From NCBI GenBank assembly GCA_001899145.1, contig MKVF01000022.1, positions 35,960-99,959 on the forward strand: a stretch of 64,000 nucleotides of DNA. Direction: 5' to 3'. A program made the translations under genes and the position numbers. Under the pieces are notes generated by a model that saw only the letters and a program-made list of their open reading frames with translations, was not told the DNA's origin and did no database searches. Shown here piece after piece: positions 17,264 to 25,795 of the stretch; the stretch's first letter is position 1; each line of letters opens with the position of its first letter. Source of the DNA: Flavobacteriia bacterium 40-80. Lineage in GTDB: Bacteria > Bacteroidota > Bacteroidia > Flavobacteriales_D > Crocinitomicaceae.

Positions 17264-17682
17264 TGATTGACTTTAATTTTGAAAATATTGATCCGATTGA
17301 ATTAGATTTTGATCGGATTTCTGATTGGATTTCACAAATTGTTTCACGTGAAACAAAATCGTTGGGAGACCTTACTTATATCTTTTGTGACGATGAGTAT
17401 ATTCTGGATGTTAACCGGCAATATTTGGATCACGATTATTATACGGACATTATCACCTTTGATTATTCTGAAGGAGGTGTTGTTTCCGGGGATTTATTCA
17501 TTTCACTTGACACCGTTCGCTCCAACTCGGAGCTTTTTTCCACTCCTTTTCTTCAGGAATTACACAGGGTGATTATTCACGGAGTGCTTCATCTGTGCGG
17601 ATATAAAGACAAGTCAGAAGAAGATGAACGCCTGATGAGAGAAAAGGAAAATGAAGCTTTGCGTTTCATTAACATGGTTTAG
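17263..17682 (+). CDS. ybeY: YbeY endoribonuclease (rRNA maturation and quality control)
   Basis: 139 residues. LGDLTYIFCDDEYILDVNRQ and YLDHDYYTDIITFDYSEG are the family core, and the metal site lies in HRVIIHGVLHLCGYKDKSEED. The first two histidines of the HxxxHxxxxxH motif are present, but the third position is Asp (GYKD), which could still bind zinc. YbeY processes the 16S rRNA 3' end and takes part in 70S quality control. A perfect parS palindrome is embedded in codons 26-31. The gene sits in a tight run from DUF4175 to mnmG. Confidence 0.93.
   Translation: MIDFNFENIDPIELDFDRISDWISQIVSRETKSLGDLTYIFCDDEYILDVNRQYLDHDYYTDIITFDYSEGGVVSGDLFISLDTVRSNSELFSTPFLQELHRVIIHGVLHLCGYKDKSEEDERLMREKENEALRFINMV
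17340..17355. other. parS centromere site 1 (inside ybeY)
   Basis: TGTTTCACGTGAAACA is a perfect 16-bp palindrome identical to the ParB/Spo0J binding consensus TGTTNCACGTGAAACA. It encodes VSRET within ybeY, so it is kept inside a coding sequence. Confidence 0.92.
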
Positions 17683-17718
17683 GCCCTGGTTTCTTAATTT
17701 TGTAATCAGTTTTAATAT

Positions 17719-17734
17719 TGTTTCACGTGAAACA
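17719..17734. other. parS centromere site 2 (upstream of mnmG)
   Basis: A second perfect TGTTTCACGTGAAACA, ending 8 bp before the mnmG start codon, so ParB binding here would cover the mnmG translation start region and probably its promoter or leader. Confidence 0.92.
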
Positions 17735-17742
17735 TTCTTTCG

Positions 17743-19614
17743 ATGTTAGATAAGTTTGATGTTATAGTTGTGGGTGGCGGACATGCGGGATGTGAAGCTG
17801 CAAATGCAGCTGCGAAGCTGGGTTCAAGAACGCTTTTGATTACAATGAATATGAATGTCATTGCTCAGATGAGCTGTAATCCTGCGATGGGCGGTGTTGC
17901 AAAAGGACAGATTGTTCGTGAAATTGATGCGTTGGGAGGCGGTTCGGGAATCGTTTCGGATTTGTCTGCGATACAGTTCCGGATGCTGAACCTTTCAAAA
18001 GGACCTGCCATGTGGTCACCGAGAACGCAAAACGATCGTATGCGCTTTGCTGAAGAATGGCGTTTGTTGCTGGAGCGAAACCCGAATGTGGAATTCTGGC
18101 AGGATACAGTGACAGGACTGATTGTTGAGGATGGGAAAGTTGCCGGTGTGAAAACCCAGTTAGGAATTGATATTTATGCAGAAGCGGTTGTCCTGACGAA
18201 TGGTACTTTTTTGAATGGTCTGATTCATATTGGGGAGAAACAGTTCGGAGGCGGAAGGATTGGCGAGAAAAACGCGAAAGGAATAACAGAAGATTTGGTA
18301 CAACTCGGCTTTGAAGCCGGAAGAATGAAAACGGGAACTCCTCCCCGCTTGGATGGCCGTTCTCTGGACTATTCTAAAATGGAGATTCAGGACGGAGATG
18401 TTTTTCCCGGAAAATTCTCTTACGGAGACACTCCTTATCTGAAACACCAGCGCCCATGCCATATTACTTATACGAATGAAGCAACACATGATATTTTAAG
18501 AAGTGGATTTGATCGTTCTCCGATGTTTAACGGGGCAATTCAATCCCGCGGACCGAGATACTGCCCTTCTATTGAAGATAAAATCAATCGTTTTGCTGAA
18601 CGAGAAAGACACCAGCTTTTTGTAGAGCCGGAAGGATGGAATACCGTTGAAATTTATGTGAACGGATTCAGTACTTCTCTTCCGGAGGAAATTCAGCTGA
18701 AAGCATTGAAGTCTGTTCCCGGATTTGAAAATGTAAAAATGTTTCGCCCGGGCTATGCCATCGAATACGACTATTTTCCTCCTACTCAGCTGAAGCATAC
18801 ACTGGAAACAAAGCTGGTGGAGAACCTTTATTTTGCCGGGCAGATTAACGGAACGACAGGATATGAAGAGGCCGCCTGCCAGGGTTTAATGGCGGGAATT
18901 AATGCAGCACGGAAAGTTCAGGAAAAGGATCCTTTTATTCTGATGCGCTCACAGGCATATATCGGGGTGTTAATTGACGACCTGATCACAAAAGGCACGA
19001 AAGAACCTTACCGTATGTTTACTTCAAGAGCGGAATACCGGATTCTTTTGCGCCAGGATAATGCCGATCTGCGACTGACTCCTTTAGCACATGCGATAGG
19101 ATTGGTGACAAACGAAGAATTAAAACGAACGGAAGATAAATCCCAATCCGTGGAACAGTTCAAAGAAGCCTTGAAAACAATCGGGATCAAACCGGAAAAG
19201 GCAAATCCAATTCTGGAGGAAAAAGAATCTTCTCCCCTTTCTCAGCAGGTAAAAGCTACATCTGTTATTACACGGCCAAATATTTACCTGGAGGATCTCT
19301 GCAATATGTCCGATGAAATTGCTCAGCTGAAAGAATCATTCGCTGCTGTTCATCCGGATGTTCCAATGCAGACAGAAATTCAGCTGAAATACGAAGGATA
19401 TATTCATCGGGAAGAAGAAATGGCGAACAAAATGAATCGCTTTGAAGATTTGAAAATCCCGGATGATATGGATTATGCTCAATTGAAATCAATATCTTTA
19501 GAAGCGAGAGAAAAGCTGAATACAATACGGCCCGCGACTGTCGGTCAGGCAACACGGATCAGTGGGATTTCGCCAAGCGATATTTCAGTATTATTAATTT
19601 ATTTAGGAAAATAG
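17743..19614 (+). CDS. mnmG: tRNA uridine-5-carboxymethylaminomethyl modification enzyme MnmG (GidA)
   Basis: 623 residues, the standard length. The FAD-binding Rossmann motif is [12 protein letters not shown] near residue 10. [12 protein letters not shown] and [13 protein letters not shown] are signature segments with the family cysteines. The C-terminal helical domain (about 550-623) binds MnmE. With MnmE it installs the cmnm5 group on wobble U34 of several tRNAs, using FAD and methylene-THF. mnmE is not in the window. parS sites flank the gene on both sides. Confidence 0.97.
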   Translation: MLDKFDVIVVGGGHAGCEAANAAAKLGSRTLLITMNMNVIAQMSCNPAMGGVAKGQIVREIDALGGGSGIVSDLSAIQFRMLNLSKGPAMWSPRTQNDRMRFAEEWRLLLERNPNVEFWQDTVTGLIVEDGKVAGVKTQLGIDIYAEAVVLTNGTFLNGLIHIGEKQFGGGRIGEKNAKGITEDLVQLGFEAGRMKTGTPPRLDGRSLDYSKMEIQDGDVFPGKFSYGDTPYLKHQRPCHITYTNEATHDILRSGFDRSPMFNGAIQSRGPRYCPSIEDKINRFAERERHQLFVEPEGWNTVEIYVNGFSTSLPEEIQLKALKSVPGFENVKMFRPGYAIEYDYFPPTQLKHTLETKLVENLYFAGQINGTTGYEEAACQGLMAGINAARKVQEKDPFILMRSQAYIGVLIDDLITKGTKEPYRMFTSRAEYRILLRQDNADLRLTPLAHAIGLVTNEELKRTEDKSQSVEQFKEALKTIGIKPEKANPILEEKESSPLSQQVKATSVITRPNIYLEDLCNMSDEIAQLKESFAAVHPDVPMQTEIQLKYEGYIHREEEMANKMNRFEDLKIPDDMDYAQLKSISLEAREKLNTIRPATVGQATRISGISPSDISVLLIYLGK

Positions 19615-19628
19615 TTCCACGTGAAACA
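19613..19628. other. parS-like site 3 (across a start codon)
   Basis: AGTTCCACGTGAAACA differs from the perfect parS at base 1 (A for T) and base 5 (C for T, which the known consensus tolerates). The central CACGTGAAACA is intact. It spans the mnmG stop and the GTG start of the next gene. Confidence 0.75.
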
Positions 19629-20502
19629 ATCTGTAACTTTAGCTACGTGCCCTGTCTGTGACAGCTCTGATATTACAAATTCTATGAATGTCCGGGATCA
19701 CATGATTACACAGGAGATTTTTACTGTTCAGAAATGTGGTACGTGTGATTTTTATTTTACAAATCCCCGCCCGGCGGAAGAAATTATAGGAAATTACTAT
19801 AAGAGCGAAGAATATGTTTCTCACTCGTCTTCCAACAAAGGAATCATCAACAAGCTGTACAATATTGTTCGCGGAATAACGCTAAAGCAAAAAAGAGCTG
19901 TTCTGGAGCAGCTGACAGATGGAAGAAGCCTGCTTGATATCGGTTGCGGAACAGGACATTTTCTGAATGAATGTAAAACAAACGGCTGGTCTGTTTTAGG
20001 TTTGGAGCCGGATGCAGATGCCCGTTCATTTACAAAAGAAAAATTTGGGATAGAAACGTTGCCTGTTGAAGAACTCTATGAACGCGAAAAGTCTTCGTTT
20101 GATGTGATTACCATGTGGCACGTTTTGGAACATGTGTATCATTTGAAGAAAGATGTCCGGCAAATTTCCGGATTGATAAAGCCCGGCGGATTTTTGATTA
20201 TTGCTGTTCCGAACAGAGAGTCCTGGGATGCCCGGAATTATAAAGAGCTTTGGGCGGCGTATGATGTTCCCCGCCATCTATATCATTTCTCTGAGAAAAA
20301 TGTGATTGAGCTGATGAAGCAGTTTGATCTGAAACACCAGAAAACACTTCCGATGAAATTTGACAGCTTTTATGTTTCGATGCTTTCTGAAAAATATAGG
20401 AAAGGATCTTTGTTCAAAGCGATGGTCAATGGATTTCGCTCTAACCTGAAAGCAAAATCCGGTTTTGGGTATAGTTCCCAGATTTACATCTTCAAAAAAT
20501 AG
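19621..20502 (+). CDS. SAM-dependent methyltransferase with N-terminal zinc ribbon
   Basis: 293 residues from the GTG at 19621, which lies within parS site 3; no ATG is available before the conserved part. Two Cys pairs near the N terminus (CPVC at 9-12, CGTC further on) form a small zinc ribbon. A class I methyltransferase domain (Methyltransf_23 type) follows with motif I LLDIGCGTGHFL, VITMWHVLEHV and a post-II GGFLIIAVPN. The substrate is unknown. Similar proteins occur in surface-polysaccharide and in housekeeping loci. It is 6 bp from mnmG and probably in the same transcript, with a terminator downstream. Confidence 0.88.
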   Translation: MKQSVTLATCPVCDSSDITNSMNVRDHMITQEIFTVQKCGTCDFYFTNPRPAEEIIGNYYKSEEYVSHSSSNKGIINKLYNIVRGITLKQKRAVLEQLTDGRSLLDIGCGTGHFLNECKTNGWSVLGLEPDADARSFTKEKFGIETLPVEELYEREKSSFDVITMWHVLEHVYHLKKDVRQISGLIKPGGFLIIAVPNRESWDARNYKELWAAYDVPRHLYHFSEKNVIELMKQFDLKHQKTLPMKFDSFYVSMLSEKYRKGSLFKAMVNGFRSNLKAKSGFGYSSQIYIFKK

Positions 20503-20526
20503 ATTTCTTACCCGTTTTTAATGGTG

Positions 20527-20561
20527 AAAACGCGTTTTAAGGCTTTTAGACGCGTTTTTTT
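20527..20561 (+). terminator. Intrinsic terminator after the methyltransferase
   Basis: AAAACGCGT (20527-20535) pairs with ACGCGTTTT (20550-20558) around a 14-base loop, and the T run continues to 20561. Confidence 0.7.
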
Positions 20562-20776
20562 GTTGCTGAAAAGGGAAACACCTTGCCTGTGTGGAGATCG
20601 TTAAATGCAGCGAGGCGATTTTTTGCACTTTTCAGGTGGTTTTTGTGTGATTTTTTAAAATGGATATTAGGGCATTATGATTTTAAGATATTAAGATGAT
20701 AAGGTTCCTGGTTGTCTTCTGTTTTCTATAAGTCTTACCTCTTGCCTTTAAAAGTCTATCTTCTTGTATCTATCCT

Positions 20777-22699
20777 CTATTTCACCGGTTCTACCCAGTC
20801 ACCGTATTTCTTTATAATATCAATCAGCGCTTCTACCGCTTTTTCTTCCGGTACGTTTTTCTCGATGATCTCTTTTTCTTTGTAAAGATGAATTTTTCCA
20901 GGTCCGGATCCTACGTACCCGTAATCCGCATCTGCCATTTCTCCGGGACCGTTTACGATACAACCCATAATTCCTATTTTCACTCCTTTCAGATGCGCTG
21001 TTTTTTCTCTTATTTTTTGAGTGGTTTCCTGCAAGTCGAAAAGCGTTCTTCCACAAGAAGGACAAGAGATGTATTCTGTTTTGGAGATCCGCGTCCGTGT
21101 CGCCTGAAGAATTCCGAAAGAAAGGTTCGTTTTAATTTGGGCGGAAGCAGCTCCGTCGATCCATATCCCGTCACCGAATCCGTCAATGAAATGATTTCCT
21201 GCCTCGCTTGCAATGTGCAGCTGGAAGCTTTCCGTATCTTTTTGAGAATTGTTAAAATATAAAATAACCGGATTCTCTATTTTAACACTATCCAAATATA
21301 TTCTTGCATAACGGTAAACCTGCGTTTTATTGCTGAAAGTTGTTTTCAGGACAATGATCGCATTTGGGAAATCTTTAATAAGATCCAGATCACCTTCAAT
21401 CGGGTCTGTTTCCAGGAAAAAAGACTGCTCCTTCCCTATTCCGTTCAGCTCCTGCGGCTTTAAATAAGGAATGAACTGTGGAGAGTCGTGATAATTTGTT
21501 TTCCAGTTCTCATAATCTGTCACGACAACCAATGTGCCTGGAATCGCAAAATCTAATTTATTTTTGCCAATATATAAATAATCAATCGCTTGATCCTGTA
21601 TATTCCATTTGTCTAATTGCACGCTGTAATGGTAACCGTAGCTGAACAGATTTGCAGGAGTAATTGCAGTTTGTTCCGAAAGGTTCCCAACAACAACAGG
21701 AACGTGTTTTCCTCCGGTTTTATCAATTGAAAATGAATGTCTTCGTTCGTATCCGAAAGGGTTATAGCTGAGCTTTACAGGAAAATCGAATACAAATTCA
21801 TTTTCGTGAAAATCGTATTTTTCAATCAGTTTCCGCGCGACCGGCATTTCAAATTCCGGATCTTCTGTCAGAGAAACGCGGATAGTATCGCCCAAGCCGT
21901 CTTCCAGCAAAGCTCCGATCCCAACCGCGGACTTGATGCGCCCGTCCTCACCGTCGCCCGCTTCTGTTACTCCCAGATGCAGCGGATAATTCATGCTTTC
22001 TTTCATCATTTCCGCTACCAGCAAACGGTAAGCATACACCATGATCAGCGTATTGGAAGCTTTCATGGAAATGACGATATCATGAAAATCGTTTTTTCGG
22101 CAGATGCGTAAAAACTCCATGGCAGATTCCACCATTCCTTCCGGAGTATCCCCGTATCTGCTTAAAATCCGGTCACTTAATGATCCGTGATTCGTCCCGA
22201 TACGCATCGCCGTATGATGCGCTTTGCAGATCTGTATCAGCGGAGTGAATTTATCCTCTATCCGTTCAAGTTCTCTGGCATACGTTTCATCCGTAAAATT
22301 GATTTCTTCAAACTTCTTTTTGTCGGCATAATTTCCCGGGTTAACACGTACTTTTTCAATAAGCTTTGCCGCTATTTCCGCAGCGTTTGGCGTAAAATGA
22401 ATGTCTGCTACCAAAGGAACCGTATAACCTCTTTTGTCGAGCGCTTCCCGGATGTTTTTAAGATTTTCCGCTTCTTTCTTGCTTGGCGCTGTCAGACGCA
22501 CCAGCTCACAGCCCGCTTCGATCATCCGGATGGATTGTTCCACGGAACCTTCCATATCCATTGTGTCGGTAGTCGTCATGGACTGAATCCGGACAGGATT
22601 TTTTCCTCCCATTTTCATTGTTCCAATGGTTACTTCTATCGTTTCAAACCGCTTACGGTTAAAAGGATCGACACAATACTTTTGCGAAATTTCAGACAT
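20777..22699 (-). CDS. ispG: 4-hydroxy-3-methylbut-2-enyl diphosphate synthase, long form
   Basis: 640 residues, against about 370 for E. coli IspG. The extra length is a central insertion (about residues 270-530), as in the three-domain enzymes of Bacteroidota, Chlamydiae and plants. The TIM-barrel N terminus has VRIQSMTTTDTMD and VRLTAPS. The [4Fe-4S] cysteines are in ISCPSCGRTL and IMGCIVNGPGEM, the latter with the catalytic Glu. It makes HMBPP in the MEP isoprenoid pathway, so the host uses MEP rather than mevalonate. It has no close neighbour on its strand. Confidence 0.97.
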   Translation of the reverse strand: MSEISQKYCVDPFNRKRFETIEVTIGTMKMGGKNPVRIQSMTTTDTMDMEGSVEQSIRMIEAGCELVRLTAPSKKEAENLKNIREALDKRGYTVPLVADIHFTPNAAEIAAKLIEKVRVNPGNYADKKKFEEINFTDETYARELERIEDKFTPLIQICKAHHTAMRIGTNHGSLSDRILSRYGDTPEGMVESAMEFLRICRKNDFHDIVISMKASNTLIMVYAYRLLVAEMMKESMNYPLHLGVTEAGDGEDGRIKSAVGIGALLEDGLGDTIRVSLTEDPEFEMPVARKLIEKYDFHENEFVFDFPVKLSYNPFGYERRHSFSIDKTGGKHVPVVVGNLSEQTAITPANLFSYGYHYSVQLDKWNIQDQAIDYLYIGKNKLDFAIPGTLVVVTDYENWKTNYHDSPQFIPYLKPQELNGIGKEQSFFLETDPIEGDLDLIKDFPNAIIVLKTTFSNKTQVYRYARIYLDSVKIENPVILYFNNSQKDTESFQLHIASEAGNHFIDGFGDGIWIDGAASAQIKTNLSFGILQATRTRISKTEYISCPSCGRTLFDLQETTQKIREKTAHLKGVKIGIMGCIVNGPGEMADADYGYVGSGPGKIHLYKEKEIIEKNVPEEKAVEALIDIIKKYGDWVEPVK

Positions 22700-22798
22700 C
22701 AGCTTTACTTATGAGGAACAAATTTACAACTAAAAGCAGGCAATTATTCCTCCTTATTCTACAATTTTCCTAATATTAACGTTGAAAACTTATTTGTG

Positions 22799-23155
22799 AT
22801 GATTGATTTTAATGACGTCCGTTATTTTTGCCTGTCTTTGCCACATGTGACCGAAGATTTTCCGTTTGATGCCTCCACGCTGGCTTTTCGTGTGGGTGGA
22901 AAGATCTTCAGCCTCGCGGATGTGGATGAGGCTTCCTCCATGAATTTAAAATGCGATCCGGAAAAAGCAGTTGATCTCCGGGAGCGACATCATTTTATCC
23001 TGCCGGGCTACCACATGAGCAAAAAACACTGGAATACAATCGTTTTTGATCCTGAATTATCCATGGATTTTCTGAAAGAATTAATCGTTCATTCGTATGA
23101 GCTGATTTTCAACAGCCTGACAAAAAAGCAAAAAGAAGAGCTTCTGAAAAATTAA
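22799..23155 (+). CDS. MmcQ/YjbR family protein
   Basis: 118 residues from the ATG at 22799. The family signatures are all present: an opening segment with LSLPHVTEDFPF, then FRVGGKIFSLAD, LKCDPEKAVDLRERH and MSKKHWNTI. YjbR/CyaY-like double-wing proteins are small and presumed DNA-binding, but no reaction or target is established. It is transcribed alone, with the start only a few bases from a TTATTTG sequence that resembles a -7 box. Confidence 0.88.
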   Translation: MIDFNDVRYFCLSLPHVTEDFPFDASTLAFRVGGKIFSLADVDEASSMNLKCDPEKAVDLRERHHFILPGYHMSKKHWNTIVFDPELSMDFLKELIVHSYELIFNSLTKKQKEELLKN

Positions 23156-23212
23156 AAACGTTATCGGAAAGGAGTGAATGCCAATGAAAAACAGGTAATA
23201 AGATCTATGTAA

Positions 23213-23243
23213 TTGAAGGATCTGAGTGAATTAGCTACTTTTG
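23213..23243 (+). promoter_or_regulatory. Promoter of the sulfatase-FGE operon
   Basis: TTG (23213-23215), a 20-bp spacer and TACTTTTG (23236-23243) match the Bacteroidota -33/-7 pattern exactly. The sulfatase ATG begins only 5 bp after the -7 box, so the mRNA would have almost no leader. Confidence 0.65.
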
Positions 23244-23248
23244 TTATC

Positions 23249-24847
23249 ATGAAAAATACAGCTGTAAACTATTTTTTATTACCCATTCTGTTGATTTTGA
23301 GCATAAATGCTTTTGCTCAAAAAAAGAAATATTATCCTCCGGTTCCCATAGATACTGTTTTACAGAAAGGAAAGGAAATGTTCCTTTCAGGTCCGGCTGT
23401 CCCTAACAAGACAGGAAAAAATATTATTTTGATTGTCGCAGACGATCTGGGCAAATACGATTTGTCCGTTTACGGAAACCCGTACATTAAAACACCACAT
23501 ATTGACCAGCTGGCAAACGAAGGAGTTCTGTTCAACAGCGGTTATGCCACAGCAGCGGTTTGCAGTCCTTCCAGAGCGGGATTCATGACCGGACGTTATC
23601 AGCAGCGGTTTGGCTATCATTTACAACCTCATCCACGATATCCGAAAAATAAATTTGAGTTGTGGGCATTTAAAAACCTGATTAATACCAGTTATCTGAA
23701 CCCGGAAAGCTATGGGCTTTATCCGGACAAGAACGAAAAAAACATGGGATTGCCCGGCTCTGAAATTACCGTTTCGGAAATGCTAAAGCACAATGGCTAT
23801 CGTACCGCCTGGATCGGAAAATGGCACTTAGGTTACAATGAGCCGCTTATACCAAAAAATTTCGGCTTCGATTACCGTTATGGCTGTTATGAAGCCTACA
23901 CGCTTTTTGCGGATCCGAAGGACAAAACAATCGTTAACGCACCGATAAAAGAATTTACAGATAAAGTCATCTGGAAAGGCGGAAGAAAAGGAGCGTGCGC
24001 CATTCGTGAAAATGAAGTGGAAATTGATGAAAAAGAATACATTACCTATGCGTTTTTCAACCGGGCAAAACAATTTATTTCGGCTTCTTCCAGCCAGCCA
24101 TTCTTTGTTTACCTTCCGGTTACCGCTCCACATACGCCGTATCAGGCTCCGAAAGACATTTACGACCAGCTGAGCCATATTTCCGAACATAACAAACGGG
24201 TATATTATGCAATGGTTGTTGCGCTGGATAACGCCATAGGGGATTTGATCAGCTACCTGAAAGAAACAGGACAATATGAGAATACACTGATAATTTTCAC
24301 GAGTGACAATGGCGCTGCGCTGTACAGTGAAACCGTGGACAATAAACCGCTGAATGGCGGAAAAATGACACTGTTTGAAGGCGGAATCAATGTTCCGTTC
24401 ATTATACACTGCAAATCATTGTTCCCGGAACCTTTAAAAATCAACGCTCCGATAAGCCTGCTTGATGTTTTCCCAACGATTGCGGAAGCGGCAGGAGTAA
24501 ATTTGCCCGGCGACCGGGAATATGACGGAATTTCACTTTTGAAATATAATTCTGATGAGCTCCTTTCAAAAGAAAGGGACAAATTCTACTGGTATTCGGA
24601 TTATAATTCAGCTATTCGGATTGGTAACTACAAATTGATCGTCAATGATTTAGACAACACGGTTGATTTGTACAATCTCAAAGATGATCCGTATGAAAAA
24701 AACAATTTGTCTGCTGATCAGGCGGAAATCGAAAAATTGAAATTCCTGCTGGAACATTGGAAAGCAATGATGCCCAAGCTGTATTGGCCCCGAATCATGA
24801 ATTATGAAGTTGAGATTAACGGAAAAAAATACAGATGGGCCGTTTGA
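23249..24847 (+). CDS. Exported Cys-type sulfatase
   Basis: 532 residues from the ATG at 23249, chosen because it opens with a signal peptide (MKNTAVNYFLLPILLILSINAFAQ) and follows a promoter that overlaps any longer frame. The alkaline-phosphatase-like fold has metal-binding Asp65/Asp66 (IVADDLGKYD). The formylglycine motif CSPSRAGFMTGR starts at Cys105, the residue oxidised to formylglycine. GKWHLG, PHTPYQAP and FTSDNGA complete the S1 family site. It hydrolyses sulfate esters, probably of algal or host polysaccharides; the substrate subfamily cannot be told by eye. Its last 13 bp overlap the FGE gene. Confidence 0.95.
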   Translation: MKNTAVNYFLLPILLILSINAFAQKKKYYPPVPIDTVLQKGKEMFLSGPAVPNKTGKNIILIVADDLGKYDLSVYGNPYIKTPHIDQLANEGVLFNSGYATAAVCSPSRAGFMTGRYQQRFGYHLQPHPRYPKNKFELWAFKNLINTSYLNPESYGLYPDKNEKNMGLPGSEITVSEMLKHNGYRTAWIGKWHLGYNEPLIPKNFGFDYRYGCYEAYTLFADPKDKTIVNAPIKEFTDKVIWKGGRKGACAIRENEVEIDEKEYITYAFFNRAKQFISASSSQPFFVYLPVTAPHTPYQAPKDIYDQLSHISEHNKRVYYAMVVALDNAIGDLISYLKETGQYENTLIIFTSDNGAALYSETVDNKPLNGGKMTLFEGGINVPFIIHCKSLFPEPLKINAPISLLDVFPTIAEAAGVNLPGDREYDGISLLKYNSDELLSKERDKFYWYSDYNSAIRIGNYKLIVNDLDNTVDLYNLKDDPYEKNNLSADQAEIEKLKFLLEHWKAMMPKLYWPRIMNYEVEINGKKYRWAV

Positions 24848-25740
24848 AAACCGTTGTGTTGAGCCTGATGCTGTTGCCGTTTTATTTTTCTGCACAAAGA
24901 AAAGCAGTTCCTGCATTGACTGTAAATCCTTTAGTTTGGGTAAAAGGAGGAAAAATCACCATCGGAAATAAGGAACAACCCGATGCACAGCCGTTGTTTC
25001 GGACAAAGGTTACGGGGTTCTGGATGCAACAATATGAAGTTACGAACAGGCAATTTTCGGAATTTGTAAAAAATACAGGTTATGTCACGCTTGCAGAAAG
25101 AAATGGAGGTTCGTATGTTTTTAATTCCTCTTTAGTAACAGATTCCTTTACCCTTGCTGAAGCTCCGTGGTGGAGATTTGAGCCAGGTGCAGGCTGGAAC
25201 CATCCCGAAGGAATGAGCTCATCCATTAATGGCAAAGAAAATTTTCCGGTTGTCCACATTGCCTACGAAGATGCCTGCGCTTATTGTGAATGGCTGGGCA
25301 TGCGCCTGCCAACGGAGGTTGAATGGGAATACGCAGCCAAAAAGAATGGCGATGTGACCGCTAAAAACATCTGGCAGGGAATTTTCCCTGATACTAATTG
25401 GGCAATAGACGGTTTTGAGGGGACAGCTCCCGTCGGAAGTTTCAAGCCTGGTAAATCAGGACTATATGATATGCAAGGGAACGTATGGGAATGGTGTCAT
25501 GATCCTTATCATCAGAATGCGTATTATTTTGCCGGAAAATGGAAGGTCCTTTCTTATGAGCCGCTTGTGCCCGCTTATTATGATGAGTTTTCCCCGTTTG
25601 AGGAAACAAGAGTGATCCGGGGCGGATCGTTTTTATGTGCTGAAAATTATTGTAAAGGATACGAACCCGGCAGAAGAATGCGCTCTTCCGTAAATATGAC
25701 ATTTTCACATATCGGGTTCCGGTGCGTAAAAAGGAAGTGA
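24835..25740 (+). CDS. Formylglycine-generating enzyme (SUMF1/FGE family), apparently exported
   Basis: 301 residues. The start overlaps the sulfatase by 13 bp. An N-terminal signal peptide (KTVVLSLMLLPFYFSAQ) is followed by a complete FGE-sulfatase domain: VTNRQFSEFVKNTGYVT, WNHPEG, RLPTEVEWEYAAK and MQGNVWEW. The C terminus GGSFLCAENYC carries both active-site cysteines (268 and 273), matching the redox pair of human SUMF1 (Cys336/Cys341). GFRCV closes the fold. It should convert the sulfatase Cys105 to formylglycine with copper and oxygen. Many SUMF1-fold proteins such as GldJ/GldK lack this activity, but the intact Cys pair and the sulfatase partner argue for a real FGE. Confidence 0.9.
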   Translation: MGRLKTVVLSLMLLPFYFSAQRKAVPALTVNPLVWVKGGKITIGNKEQPDAQPLFRTKVTGFWMQQYEVTNRQFSEFVKNTGYVTLAERNGGSYVFNSSLVTDSFTLAEAPWWRFEPGAGWNHPEGMSSSINGKENFPVVHIAYEDACAYCEWLGMRLPTEVEWEYAAKKNGDVTAKNIWQGIFPDTNWAIDGFEGTAPVGSFKPGKSGLYDMQGNVWEWCHDPYHQNAYYFAGKWKVLSYEPLVPAYYDEFSPFEETRVIRGGSFLCAENYCKGYEPGRRMRSSVNMTFSHIGFRCVKRK

Positions 25741-25743
25741 AAT

Positions 25744-25751
25744 TATCTTTG
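25744..25751 (+). promoter_or_regulatory. -7 box upstream of the S4 protein gene
   Basis: TATCTTTG fits TAnnTTTG and lies 44 bp upstream of the S4-domain gene, just after the FGE stop. No TTG is found at the usual -33 spacing. Confidence 0.4.
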
Positions 25752-25795
25752 TACAAGCTCCCTTTTGCTTACCTTTAACAGGTGAAATTGACAAC

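Noticed and set aside
23213..23248. Upstream TTG start for the sulfatase
   Set aside because: The TTG lies in the -33 element of the promoter, and the signal peptide begins at the later ATG.
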